Assembly: GCA_015065615.1 (NCBI GenBank)
Contig: SVPY01000012.1
Coordinates: 1-64,000 of the forward strand
DNA: 64,000 nt
Direction of reading: 5' to 3'
Source: Oscillospiraceae bacterium
GTDB lineage: Bacteria; Bacillota; Clostridia; Oscillospirales; Acutalibacteraceae
Shown piece after piece: positions 1 to 8,361 of this stretch. The first letter of the stretch is position 1; every line of letters begins with the position of its first letter. The notes beneath the pieces are model-generated. The model had not been told where the DNA came from. It was given only the letters and a program-made list of their open reading frames with translations, and did not search any database. Position numbers and translations under genes: made by a program.

Positions 1-117
1 TGACACAAGGTCTTCAAAATTACTATATTGTTTGCTTTTGCAGTGAATTATCTAATCGGGAAAGGATAAAGAAAATTGCCCCGAAGAGGATAAATCATTT
101 TTGCTGAAACATAGATA

Positions 118-1119
118 TTATTCCCACTCGATTGTGCCGATTGGCTTGGGTGTGAGGTCCATAAGAACACGGTTAATGCCTTCAACTTCGTGTGTGATTC
201 TATCGGTAATCTTATGGAGAACGCTGTAGGGGATTTCCTCGATAGTAGCGCTCATAGCATCCTTTGTGTTAACAGCGCGGATGATTGCGGGCCAGCCTTC
301 ATAGCGGCTTTCGTCCTTAACGCCAACGCTCTTGATATCGGGGATAACTACGAAGTACTGCCAAACTTTCTCAGCTAAGCCGCAGATGTCAAATTCCTCA
401 CGGAGAATGGCATCAGCTTCTCTTAAAGCATGGAGTCTGTCACGCGTGATAGCGCCAAGGCATCTTACGCCGAGACCGGGGCCGGGGAATGGCTGACGGT
501 AAACCATAGCGTGGGGGAGGCCTAATGCTTCACCAACTACTCTTACTTCGTCCTTGAAAAGGAGCTTAATGGGCTCAACAAGCTCAAATTTTAAATCCTC
601 GGGAAGACCGCCTACGTTGTGGTGGGATTTAACTGCCTTCTTGCCTTCTGCCTGCTTGAAGCTCTCTAAAATGTCGGGATAAATTGTGCCCTGAGCGAGG
701 AAGTCAATGTCGTTAAGTTTTCTTGCTTCGTCAGCAAATACGTTTATAAATTCAGCGCCGATTATCTTTCTTTTCTTCTCAGGCTCTGCTACACCTGCAA
801 GAAGGTCAAGGAAACGGTCGGTAGCGTCTACGTAAATTAAGTTTGCATCAAGTTCATCCTTAAAGAGCTTGATAACGTTTTCAGACTCATTCTTACGCAT
901 AAGGCCATGGTTAACATGAACACATACGAGCTGCTTGCCAATAGCTTTAATAAGTAAAGCTGCAACAACTGATGAGTCAACACCGCCGGAGAGTGCGAGA
1001 AGAACCTTCTTATCGCCAACCTGTTCTCTTACAGCCTTAACCTGCTCGTCGATAAATACATCAGCAAGTTCTTTAGTGGTAATGCGAGCCATTGTTTCGG
1101 GTCTCTTATTATTATCCAT
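118..1119 (-). CDS. guaA: GMP synthetase ATP-pyrophosphatase subunit (no glutaminase domain)
   Basis: Catalyses the amination of XMP to GMP using ATP. The PP-loop SGGVDSS lies at residues 44-50, and the C-terminal dimerisation domain carries the PFPGPGLGVRCLG segment and ends in the family-typical GTIEWE. The protein is 333 aa, whereas usual bacterial GuaA is about 510-525 aa with an N-terminal class I glutamine amidotransferase domain; that domain is absent here. The start at 1119 is supported by an AAAGGAAAG ribosome site at 1126-1134, so it is a genuine short protein and not a missed upstream extension. A separate glutaminase subunit, as in the archaeal two-subunit enzyme, is therefore expected elsewhere in the genome, or the enzyme uses ammonia. 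It is transcribed alone from its own promoter. Confidence 0.93.
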   Translation of the reverse strand: MDNNKRPETMARITTKELADVFIDEQVKAVREQVGDKKVLLALSGGVDSSVVAALLIKAIGKQLVCVHVNHGLMRKNESENVIKLFKDELDANLIYVDATDRFLDLLAGVAEPEKKRKIIGAEFINVFADEARKLNDIDFLAQGTIYPDILESFKQAEGKKAVKSHHNVGGLPEDLKFELVEPIKLLFKDEVRVVGEALGLPHAMVYRQPFPGPGLGVRCLGAITRDRLHALREADAILREEFDICGLAEKVWQYFVVIPDIKSVGVKDESRYEGWPAIIRAVNTKDAMSATIEEIPYSVLHKITDRITHEVEGINRVLMDLTPKPIGTIEWE

Positions 1120-1139
1120 ATATTTGCTTTCCTTTCAGT

Positions 1140-1213
1140 GAGGAGTGCGGTTTGACCTTACGGATTGTTGCCCGTTTTGGGAAAGGGCACTGCGGGATTT
1201 ACCCGATTTCCTC
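1140..1213 (-). promoter_or_regulatory. Structured 5' leader of guaA, class unassigned
   Basis: Between the promoter and the guaA start the transcript can close a stem of GAGGA (1209-1213) with TCCTC (1140-1144). Inside it lie a small CGGG/CCCG hairpin and a TGCCC/GGGCA hairpin. The closed multi-stem shape and position ahead of a purine biosynthesis gene suggest a cis-regulatory RNA. It does not match the purine, ZTP or PRPP/guanidine riboswitch cores as I know them. Function is inference only. Confidence 0.4.
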
Positions 1214-1231
1214 TATAGATTTAACTTAAAT

Positions 1232-1260
1232 ATAATAACAAATTTCAGCGAATTAGTCAA
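1232..1260 (-). promoter_or_regulatory. guaA promoter (sigma-A type)
   Basis: TTGACT (1255-1260) and TATTAT (1232-1237) on the minus strand are separated by exactly 17 bases, about 110 bases ahead of the guaA start. Confidence 0.75.
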
Positions 1261-1455
1261 TATTTCGTAAAAAATTCGGCTTTTTGGAGAAAAAATTTTT
1301 TTCTTTTTGGCTTTATTATGTGAAAATTTTTCAAAAATATTTATAGCTTTTTTAAATATAAAGGTAAAGAACAGTGAATTTTATTTGTGTTTATATTTTT
1401 AGTGTGGTATTATAAGGGTGTAAAATAAGTGTTTTTTAAAAAGGAGAGTAAGATT

Positions 1456-1581
1456 ATGATTAGCGGGTGCCTGATTGCATTAATCTTATTTCCTCTTCTT
1501 GTAATACTTAATGTTGCTAAAAGGTATAAAAAACTTTGGCGGTGCGATTTATTCGTACCGCTTTTTATAATATTAAAATAG
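1456..1581 (+). CDS. Possible 41-residue hydrophobic peptide
   Basis: An ATG preceded by AAGGAG (1441-1446) at good spacing opens a 41-codon frame. The product starts MISGCLIALILF, is hydrophobic over its first 20 residues, then has a basic patch (KRYKK). The 3' part of the frame overlaps a terminator hairpin, which is unusual and may mean the stem is also coding. A TATTAT at 1408-1413 could be a -10 box. No family is recognised. It could be a small membrane peptide or a chance frame in a 550-base gap that otherwise holds only promoters and a terminator. Confidence 0.35.
   Translation: MISGCLIALILFPLLVILNVAKRYKKLWRCDLFVPLFIILK
1539..1566 (+). terminator. Rho-independent terminator
   Basis: 8-bp stem GCGGTGCG/CGTACCGC with a 7-base loop followed by TTTTT; it lies inside the end of the small frame at 1456-1581. 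Confidence 0.65.
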
Positions 1582-1608
1582 TATAAAAAAGTGAAGAAAA
1601 TAATTAAA

Positions 1609-1637
1609 TTGATAAAAGAAACAAGCTATGCTATTAT
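1609..1637 (+). promoter_or_regulatory. Promoter of the MBL-MFS-SGNH operon
   Basis: TTGATA (1609-1614), 17-base spacer, TATTAT (1632-1637). The start point would fall near 1644, which also argues against an ATG at 1652 as the first codon. Confidence 0.75.
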
Positions 1638-1672
1638 TAATTTAGAAAAATATGCGAAAAGGAGTTTTGGTT

Positions 1673-3175
1673 ATGGATCTTAATAAAGAATTATTGGAAG
1701 GCTTACCGATGTACGAAGGCGGTAAAGCTTCAATCAGCTTATATAATGCAGGCGGCGGACTTTACGACGAGAGAATAATTGACGAAAGTATAGCTATGCC
1801 TATAGAGGACGGCAGCGTGATGCCCATAGGCGCTTTTAAGGCTTTGGTTGGTGATTTACATAAGAAATATTACGGCAGATGGGAAAAATGTCCCGAAAAT
1901 ATGCTTAGCACCAAAATTTTCTTTAACCACCGTATGCTTCAGATCCGTTATGAAAAAGCTACAGGTAAAATTACCGCTTTTTATATGGATGAATACGTGC
2001 CTAAAAAAGAGGATAAGAGCTCACATTTAAGAGCGGTTATCAAAACTAATAAAGAGGAATTTTTAAATTATATAGAAGTACTTAAAAATTTAGGCTTTGA
2101 AGTTATCTTTGAAAATAAGCTTGAAGATAATATTTTCTATGAGCTTAAAAAAGATGAAAGATTAATTTACGGCTACTTTACCAAAAACGATAGAACTGCA
2201 AGATTTATTGACGATAAAGTAAGCTGCCCCATAAATGAATTTGGCTACGAAACAGAGAATATTGAAGGCGCAACAGAAATGTATCAGTATGCTTTAAAGC
2301 AGAGCGAACGTGTGGATGGCTTTGTAACTGACTGTGGTATGATTTATATCATTAAGCTTTCTGATAATTCTTTATTCGTAGTTGATGGCGGCGCCTACGA
2401 GCAGGCAACCGACGAAGCTGCATTAAATATCTATAAATTTATGAAGGAAAAAGCAGGCGGCGGTAAAATTAATATTGCCTGCTGGTTCTGCACTCACGGT
2501 CACGACGACCACATGGCAATGTTCAGCAAGATTTTAAGGCTCTATCACGAGGATATTAATCTTGAGAGAGTTATGTTCAATTTCCCCTCTACTGAATTTT
2601 ATTTCTATGCTCCCGATTGCTACAGCACAATAAACAGAATTAAAAAATATTACCCCGAAGTTAAGTATTTAAAGCCCCACGCAGGTCAGAGCTTTATGCT
2701 TTCAAGCACTAAGTTTGAAATTTTGCAGACTCACGAATGCTTTACTGCATACGGCTGCAACGAAAAGCCCGATGACTTTAACGATACTTCCACAATTCTT
2801 AAAATCACCTTCGACGGTAAAGTTTTCTTAATGCTTGGCGACTTCAATAAAATAGGTGAAGCCCAGCTTTTGAAACATTATACCGAGGATACTTTAAAAT
2901 CCGATATCGTGCAGGCAGCTCACCATTTATTCAATATGCTCTATTATATTTACGACGTAGCAGAGCCTGAGTATATTTTGGTACCTACACGAATTGAATC
3001 AAGAACCAACCACGATAAATTTAAATACCAGCGCCTTGTATTATCAAGAAGCGACGATAAGGTATTCTTCGCTTCCGACGACGGTACCGATGGCTTCGCA
3101 GTAAGAGATGGTAAGCTTACAAGAATTTATCACGATATTCTTCGCGGCGGCGAATACGACGGCAGTGACTTATAA
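1673..3175 (+). CDS. Metallo-beta-lactamase-fold hydrolase
   Basis: Predicted cytoplasmic metal-dependent hydrolase of 500 aa with no signal peptide. The MBL signature HxHxDH is complete (His275, His277, Asp279, His280), and later GDF and AAHH segments supply the usual bridging Asp and final His. The N-terminal ~220 residues have no family I recognise. The ATG at 1673 is chosen over the in-frame ATG at 1652 because the AAAAGGAG ribosome site lies between them. First gene of a four-gene operon with a small membrane protein, an MFS transporter and an SGNH esterase, so the substrate may be an imported ester or glycoside derivative. Similar folds act in ComEC, phosphonate and phosphodiester hydrolysis, so the reaction is not predictable. 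Confidence 0.8.
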   Translation: MDLNKELLEGLPMYEGGKASISLYNAGGGLYDERIIDESIAMPIEDGSVMPIGAFKALVGDLHKKYYGRWEKCPENMLSTKIFFNHRMLQIRYEKATGKITAFYMDEYVPKKEDKSSHLRAVIKTNKEEFLNYIEVLKNLGFEVIFENKLEDNIFYELKKDERLIYGYFTKNDRTARFIDDKVSCPINEFGYETENIEGATEMYQYALKQSERVDGFVTDCGMIYIIKLSDNSLFVVDGGAYEQATDEAALNIYKFMKEKAGGGKINIACWFCTHGHDDHMAMFSKILRLYHEDINLERVMFNFPSTEFYFYAPDCYSTINRIKKYYPEVKYLKPHAGQSFMLSSTKFEILQTHECFTAYGCNEKPDDFNDTSTILKITFDGKVFLMLGDFNKIGEAQLLKHYTEDTLKSDIVQAAHHLFNMLYYIYDVAEPEYILVPTRIESRTNHDKFKYQRLVLSRSDDKVFFASDDGTDGFAVRDGKLTRIYHDILRGGEYDGSDL

Positions 3176-3185
3176 AGGATAAACT

Positions 3186-3563
3186 ATGAATTCATCACAG
3201 AATTATACTTTTATGTATAAGGAAGAGGACATAAAGAATAATAAGTTTTTTGCGGTAATTTCTTATTTGCCTTTACTGTTTATAATTCCTTTGATATTTA
3301 AAAAAGAATCGAAATATGCAAGGTTTCACGCAAATCAGGGCTTAAGTTTATTTGTATGTGAAGTTATTGTTTCGGTAGTATACTTTATTTTAAAATGGGT
3401 TTTCACCTTGCTTGCGATCGCACCTTTGCTTATCGGGCTTAATTTTATTATGACGGTTATTTCCATTATTATGCTCTCAATTTTGCTTGTGGGAGTTATG
3501 AATGCAAACGGCGGGCTTGCCAAAAGTTTGCCATTTATCGGCGGTATCGAGATAATTAAGTAA
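3186..3563 (+). CDS. Small DUF4870-like membrane protein
   Basis: 125-aa integral membrane protein with three or four hydrophobic segments (roughly residues 21-40, 53-77 and 80-105). The signature stretch ARFHANQGL between the first two segments is typical of DUF4870-type proteins, whose function is unknown. It begins 10 bases after the MBL hydrolase, with an AAAGGA ribosome site, and is followed 14 bases later by the MFS transporter, so it is co-transcribed. Confidence 0.75.
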   Translation: MNSSQNYTFMYKEEDIKNNKFFAVISYLPLLFIIPLIFKKESKYARFHANQGLSLFVCEVIVSVVYFILKWVFTLLAIAPLLIGLNFIMTVISIIMLSILLVGVMNANGGLAKSLPFIGGIEIIK

Positions 3564-3577
3564 ATATAGGTGATATT

Positions 3578-4906
3578 ATGAACTTCATTAAAAAATTATA
3601 CAAAAGAACAGACTGGTACCCTGTATATAATTTTCAGGATGACGGCGGTCATGCCAGAAGTAATATTTTGTTTGCCGTAATAGCACAGGCTGTTGTCGGC
3701 GGCTTTTCAGCAGGTATTTTTTACACAGGTTTGCTTGTAGGCTATGGCATCAATATTGTTAATATCGGTATTATTTCCATTATTCCTTCACTTGCCAACG
3801 TGTGCGCCATATTTTCTCCCTTTATACTGGAAAGATTTAAAAAGCTCAGACCTATACTTACCATAACGCGAATTATTTACTATGTTTTTAATATTTTGGG
3901 TATTACTTTACTGCCGGAACTTATTAAGGACGAAAATCTTCGCCTTGCGGGACTTATAGTAATAGTTCTTGTTACAAACGTAATAAACGCACTTTTCTCC
4001 TCAGGCTACACAACTATGCACATGGGTTACATTACACCCGATGTGCGAATGAAGTATTTCTCTACCACAAGCCTTGTTTCCACGCTTGTTACCTATCTTG
4101 TTCTGATTCTTGCAAGTTTTGTAACAGATAGCCTTGAAGGTCAGGCTCAGCTTAACGTAATTATCATTCTTCGTTACGTTGCTTTTGCTGCTGCACTTCT
4201 GGACGTTTACTTTTTGCAGAAACCCAAGGAGCCTGAATACAAAAAGTCCGGCGAAAAGCCCAAGCTTATTAACGTATTCAAGCTGCCTTTTTCCAATAAA
4301 AAGTTTATTTTAACAATGCTTATTTACGGTATTTACTGTTATCAGGCAAACGTACCTGCTGCGGTAACTAATACCTGGTGGCTTGAAAGCGTAAATATCA
4401 GTTACCTTTACATAAACGTTATAAATTTCCTTTATACCTTCTTTATTATTTTTACCACCAAATATTATAGCCGAATGATAGCAAGGATGGGTACCTTCCC
4501 TATGTTGGCGCTTGTTTTGGTATTACACGTGCCAACTCATATAGCTCACGCCTTTGTTACTCAGAATAACTATATGTGGCTTTTAACTGCAGTAAGGCTC
4601 AGCCAGCATCTTTTAGGTGTAGGCCTTAACTTCTCGGTAAGTAACCTTATGTACATAAATATGCCTGAGGCAGATAGAACTAACTATATTTCCTTCTATG
4701 TGCTTGTAGGCAATGCCTTTGCCTTCCTTGGCCTCACAACAGGTACAAGTATAGTAGCTGCTATGGGCGAAAGTGCAATTAACGTATTCGGTTTTGCTTT
4801 AACAAGTGTTCCTGTTACACTTATTTTACAGAGTGTGCTTTGCATATTACTGCCTTTGCTTACTCTTGCTATTTTGAAGTACGTAAAACCTGAAAAGGAG
4901 AAATAA
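3578..4906 (+). CDS. Major facilitator superfamily transporter
   Basis: 442-aa polytopic protein with about 12 hydrophobic segments, interrupted by a central cytoplasmic loop near residues 215-235 (KPKEPEYKKSGEKPK), as expected for an MFS carrier. The N-terminal ~30 residues are hydrophilic and cytoplasmic. No substrate-specific motif is evident. It stops two bases before the SGNH esterase start, indicating tight translational linkage, so it probably imports or exports a compound handled by that esterase and the upstream MBL hydrolase. Confidence 0.85.
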   Translation: MNFIKKLYKRTDWYPVYNFQDDGGHARSNILFAVIAQAVVGGFSAGIFYTGLLVGYGINIVNIGIISIIPSLANVCAIFSPFILERFKKLRPILTITRIIYYVFNILGITLLPELIKDENLRLAGLIVIVLVTNVINALFSSGYTTMHMGYITPDVRMKYFSTTSLVSTLVTYLVLILASFVTDSLEGQAQLNVIIILRYVAFAAALLDVYFLQKPKEPEYKKSGEKPKLINVFKLPFSNKKFILTMLIYGIYCYQANVPAAVTNTWWLESVNISYLYINVINFLYTFFIIFTTKYYSRMIARMGTFPMLALVLVLHVPTHIAHAFVTQNNYMWLLTAVRLSQHLLGVGLNFSVSNLMYINMPEADRTNYISFYVLVGNAFAFLGLTTGTSIVAAMGESAINVFGFALTSVPVTLILQSVLCILLPLLTLAILKYVKPEKEK

Positions 4907-4908
4907 GT

Positions 4909-5985
4909 ATGAAAAAAATAGGCGATATCGATATAAATTTTGCCGAAAAACCTGTTATTAAGGACGGTATGATTTATTATAATATCATCAAAAACGAAAA
5001 TTTTAAGATTTACGGCTTATATAAGCCTGAAGAAGGTACTTACAAAAGAATGCCTCCTGAGATTGGCGAAAACGTAAATGATGGTGTAAAAGTTCTTTAT
5101 AAACATACTGCAGGCGGCAGAGTGAGATTTAAAACAAACTCACAGAAAATTACCCTTAAATGTTATTTCCCGAGCGTTGGTAATATGAGCCATATGCCTA
5201 TGACGGGTATAATGGGTTTCGACCTTTTTGCGGATGGCGAATACTACAAAACATTCTCCCCTATACTGTACAGTTACGAAAAATTCTGTATGTATGAGGA
5301 TGGTAAAAGAGGCTACGAAAGTACAATTGAATTCCCAAATATCAAAGAAAGGGATATATTAATCAACTTCCCCTTATATAACCCCGTGGACGAAGTTTAT
5401 ATTGCTATTGAAGAGGGCGCTGAGCTTAAAAAAGGCAACGAGTATAAATATAAAACACCCGTTGTGTATCTCGGCTCTTCCATAACTCAGGGCGGATGCG
5501 CTTCACGTCCAGGTAATTCATATCAGGCAATGCTCTCCAATTGGCTGGATACCGATTATATAAATTTAGGTTTCTCGGGCTCCTGCCGCGGCGAAGATAT
5601 TATGGCGGAATATATAAGAGAAATCCCTATGAGTGTTTTCGTTTATGATTACGACCACAACGCCCCGAATGCAGAGCATTTAAGAAAGACTCACGAAAGA
5701 TTTTTCCTTAAATTCCGTGAAAAACAGCCCACAACCCCCGTTATTATGATAAGCGTGGCGGATAAAGCCTTTGGGGATACAATTGACCGGAGGCGTGAAG
5801 TTATTTACGCAACCTATAAAAACGCTGTGGACAGAGGGGATAAGAACGTGTATTTTCTGAACGGTCAGGATTTTTACAGGGAGCCGGGCTTTGGCGTATG
5901 TACTGTGGATGGTTGCCATCCCAATGATATAGGCTTCTATTATATGGCTAAGGGCATAAAAGAAGTTTTAAAGGATTTATTATAA
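4909..5985 (+). CDS. SGNH/GDSL-family esterase
   Basis: 358-aa hydrolase with two parts. Residues 1-180 form a predicted beta-sandwich, and residues 183-358 form the SGNH hydrolase fold. Block I reads GSSIT, with Ser191 as the predicted nucleophile; the oxyanion block is GFSGS; the catalytic Asp334 and His337 sit in DGCHPND. Proteins of this layout are often carbohydrate acetyl esterases. There is no signal peptide, so it would act inside the cell on imported material, consistent with the transporter two bases upstream. Last gene of the operon, followed by a strong terminator. Confidence 0.87.
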   Translation: MKKIGDIDINFAEKPVIKDGMIYYNIIKNENFKIYGLYKPEEGTYKRMPPEIGENVNDGVKVLYKHTAGGRVRFKTNSQKITLKCYFPSVGNMSHMPMTGIMGFDLFADGEYYKTFSPILYSYEKFCMYEDGKRGYESTIEFPNIKERDILINFPLYNPVDEVYIAIEEGAELKKGNEYKYKTPVVYLGSSITQGGCASRPGNSYQAMLSNWLDTDYINLGFSGSCRGEDIMAEYIREIPMSVFVYDYDHNAPNAEHLRKTHERFFLKFREKQPTTPVIMISVADKAFGDTIDRRREVIYATYKNAVDRGDKNVYFLNGQDFYREPGFGVCTVDGCHPNDIGFYYMAKGIKEVLKDLL

Positions 5986-5992
5986 TTATTGA

Positions 5993-6017
5993 GGCAGGCT
6001 TTTTAGTCTGCCTTTTT
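5993..6017 (+). terminator. Terminator of the esterase operon
   Basis: GGCAGGC/GTCTGCC stem (one G-T pair) with a 6-base loop and TTTTT. Confidence 0.85.
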
Positions 6018-6027
6018 ATTAATTCCA

Positions 6028-6056
6028 TTGACAAACGATATATGTTTATGTATAAT
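6028..6056 (+). promoter_or_regulatory. Perfect consensus sigma-A promoter
   Basis: TTGACA (6028-6033), 17-base spacer and TATAAT (6051-6056), fully consensus; it drives the 22-codon frame at 6085 and probably the gene at 6249. Confidence 0.85.
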
Positions 6057-6084
6057 AAAGATAGAGAGGTAAGGAGGGTAAATA

Positions 6085-6153
6085 ATGAGAGCAAAGGTTA
6101 TTATTATAGCTTTATTACTCGCTTTGGCTATTTCATCCTCTGTCGATTACTAA
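6085..6153 (+). CDS. 22-residue hydrophobic peptide
   Basis: ATG with a very strong AAGGAGGG ribosome site (6071-6078) and a perfect consensus promoter just upstream encodes MRAKVIIIALLLALAISSS plus VDY and a stop. The product looks like a signal peptide or a single membrane helix with nothing after it. It precedes the membrane-anchored protein at 6249 by 95 bases. Possibilities are a small membrane peptide, a translational-coupling leader, or the surviving signal peptide of a broken gene. The signals for expression are clearer than those of most annotated genes nearby. Confidence 0.5.
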   Translation: MRAKVIIIALLLALAISSSVDY

Positions 6154-6248
6154 AAAACTTATTTTAAATATCAGAGTGAAAATATTCCTGCCTAAGAAAG
6201 CTACAAGATTTTAAGCTCAATAAATCCATAAATAAGAAAGGAGAAAAT

Positions 6249-7529
6249 ATGAAAAAGGTCTGTGAATTTATAAGTAAACTGCCTAAATGGGTAAAGGTGA
6301 TAAGCCCGATTGCGTTACTTGTTATTTTGTTCGTAATAGGAGCTGCAGCTTCTATGCCTGAAACTTTCCCAGAGGATGCCATAGTATCTGTAAGAAATGA
6401 AAGTCACGGAATTTATTATAAAAACAGAGCGTTTGTTGAAATCTCTACAATGAATAATTTTTCCGATGCCACGGTAAAGAGAATTAACGTAAATAAAGGA
6501 ATACTTGATCAAAATGCTGTGAACACTAATTTCTATTCCGCCGAAAGCTTAGACCCTCGTTACGTTCTTTTAAAGAGAAATTATAAAGGCGACTTGAGTA
6601 TTTACGTCTCTTTTTCTGAAATACCTTTATATAAAGGTAAGGATTTATACGAAAATATCCTTCATTTAAGTGAAAATACAGTAAGCTTTAATTACCAGAT
6701 AAGAAAAAGCAGAGTTTTTTCTGAGTATGATTATTATTACCTTAAAAAAGAAAATGAAACTTTGTTTAAAGAACTTTTTGCTTATTTGAATGAAGCGGAT
6801 TTTGCCTACAGAGAATCTTTTGAAGAAGTAAAGGACGAGTCGCTGGATTCACCGCCTTATTACATTGAATGTGAATTTGAAAATGGATTTGTGTATAATA
6901 TAAGGCTTTATGAGGGCGGATACGTCGTTCCCTGCGGCGCAGGTGATATCTGCCAGAAAATTCCCGATGAGATGTATAATAAGCTTGAAGCTTTGCTTAG
7001 TGATGAATCAAGCGGTGAATACGGAGGAAATGATTATCAGAACGAGCCTATAACCGATATTGAAAACCTTAAAAATACCGAGGATTTAAAAAGATACCTT
7101 CCTACATATTTGCCCGGTGAAATAATAGTAGACTACAGAGGTGTAGTGAGCGCGGAGTTTGAAATAAGAGACGTTTATTTATACTACGCTTACGATTTGG
7201 AAACAGGCAGAATTACTCAGGCTGACAATATGAGCGTTTATTACACTCATAACAACAGTGGGTACGGCATTACCGCTAATATCATAAAGAAAAATTCCGC
7301 ACATTATTTTAATGAACATAATAAAACTGTGAAAATCGAAGATTTCACTTTGGATTGGCTCTATTCTAACTGTGAAGTTTCAAAAACTGTAAAAGTAGGT
7401 GTTGATGACGAGATTAAGGTTTACAGCTGCCATATATCAGTTGATTTCGGCGAGGCGGAAGTAAGAATTGATACGTTACAGCTTTCACTTGAGGAAGTTT
7501 ATAAAATGGTTAAATCAATAAACCCGTAA
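6249..7529 (+). CDS. Membrane-anchored extracellular protein of unknown function
   Basis: 426 aa. A single hydrophobic segment at about residues 18-36 follows a lysine-rich N terminus, so the protein is probably anchored with a large hydrophilic domain outside the cell. No lipobox, cell-wall sorting signal or recognised domain is visible; many Tyr, Asn and Glu residues give an acidic beta-rich look. The start at 6249 has an AAAGGAGAAA ribosome site. A terminator follows 40 bases after the stop, so it is transcribed alone or with the 22-codon frame. Confidence 0.7.
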   Translation: MKKVCEFISKLPKWVKVISPIALLVILFVIGAAASMPETFPEDAIVSVRNESHGIYYKNRAFVEISTMNNFSDATVKRINVNKGILDQNAVNTNFYSAESLDPRYVLLKRNYKGDLSIYVSFSEIPLYKGKDLYENILHLSENTVSFNYQIRKSRVFSEYDYYYLKKENETLFKELFAYLNEADFAYRESFEEVKDESLDSPPYYIECEFENGFVYNIRLYEGGYVVPCGAGDICQKIPDEMYNKLEALLSDESSGEYGGNDYQNEPITDIENLKNTEDLKRYLPTYLPGEIIVDYRGVVSAEFEIRDVYLYYAYDLETGRITQADNMSVYYTHNNSGYGITANIIKKNSAHYFNEHNKTVKIEDFTLDWLYSNCEVSKTVKVGVDDEIKVYSCHISVDFGEAEVRIDTLQLSLEEVYKMVKSINP

Positions 7530-7569
7530 TAATTTAAAATTAAAATTAAACTTAACTTAAATTAAAATA

Positions 7570-7603
7570 AACTGCCGTAAATTAATCGGCAGTTTGTTTT
7601 TTT
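7570..7603 (+). terminator. Rho-independent terminator
   Basis: AACTGCCG/CGGCAGTT stem with a 9-base loop followed by TGTTTTTTT. Confidence 0.85.
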
Positions 7604-7667
7604 AGCATATACAAATTTAAAAATTGATGTATAATATAAATATAAATAGGGAAAGAAGGAATGAAAA

Positions 7668-8219
7668 ATGTACGTAATAGCAATTGCGGGCGGCAGTGCC
7701 TCGGGTAAATCCACTTTCAGCGCAAGGCTTATTGAAGCTTTAAGCCCATTAAAGATTGAAGTTTTGCACATGGATAGCTTTTTTAAGAAAAGGGAGGAAA
7801 GACCCTACGTAAAATCTCACTTAAACGGAAAGTTTTACGTGGATGATAACTGCCCCGATACCGTGGATCTGGAAGCTTACCACAAGCGCTTTGATGAGTT
7901 AAAAGATAGTGACCTTGACGTTTTAATTATAGAAGGTCTTTTAACTTTGTGGGATGAATACACAAAGGATAAGATTGATATGAAAATATTCGTTGATTGC
8001 CGCAGTGATGAGCGGCTTATCAGGCGTATTAATAGAAATATGAAGTACGGCCAGAAATACGAGGATATTACCGACGTGTTTATCAATATGGTGCGTTTCC
8101 GCCACGACCAGTACGTGGAGCCCACAAAGTGGACTGCGGATTTTATTATTAACGGTTCGCAGAATACGGATATGATTTTAGAGATGGCTGTGGAAAAAAT
8201 TAAGAGAAGCGTAAAGTAG
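7668..8219 (+). CDS. Uridine kinase-like P-loop kinase
   Basis: 183-aa P-loop protein of the uridine kinase/phosphoribulokinase family. Walker A is GGSASGKST at residues 8-16; a MDSFF segment near residue 37 follows the family's YHDHYY-type site; IIEGLL gives the Walker B strand (about residues 87-92); and RRINRNMK provides basic lid residues. Canonical uridine kinase is about 205-215 aa, so this is a short member and the phosphate acceptor may not be uridine. A TATAAT at 7630-7635 is a likely -10 box. It is monocistronic, followed by a dispersed palindromic repeat. Confidence 0.8.
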   Translation: MYVIAIAGGSASGKSTFSARLIEALSPLKIEVLHMDSFFKKREERPYVKSHLNGKFYVDDNCPDTVDLEAYHKRFDELKDSDLDVLIIEGLLTLWDEYTKDKIDMKIFVDCRSDERLIRRINRNMKYGQKYEDITDVFINMVRFRHDQYVEPTKWTADFIINGSQNTDMILEMAVEKIKRSVK

Positions 8220-8266
8220 CCTTCCCCTTTGGGGAAGGGGGACCGTTGAACAACGGTGGATGAGGA
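8220..8266 (+). repeat. Dispersed palindromic repeat (family A)
   Basis: Two hairpins in a row, CTTCCCC/GGGGAAG and ACCGTTG/CAACGGT, followed by GGATGAGG. The same layout occurs in reverse at 36221-36277, with related copies at 41500, 45601 and 53941. It lies directly after the kinase stop codon and may also act as a terminator or mRNA stabiliser. Confidence 0.65.
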
Positions 8267-8311
8267 GTTTTGCGGGAGTTACTGTAAAACTAAATTTTCT
8301 GATGTATATAT

Positions 8312-8340
8312 AAAAATCCCTGAGTAATTAAACTCAGGGA
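8312..8340 (-). terminator. Terminator after the 8362-8904 gene
   Basis: TCCCTGAGT/ACTCAGGGA 9-bp stem, 6-base loop, flanked on the left by AAAAA, giving a T-run for minus-strand transcripts. Confidence 0.75.
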
Positions 8341-8361
8341 TAATTTTATTTTACAGTAATT

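Noticed and set aside
1..117. Fragment of a gene at the left edge
   Set aside because: Short AT-rich sequence with no convincing frame or motif; it is the region downstream of guaA and no clear terminator is visible.
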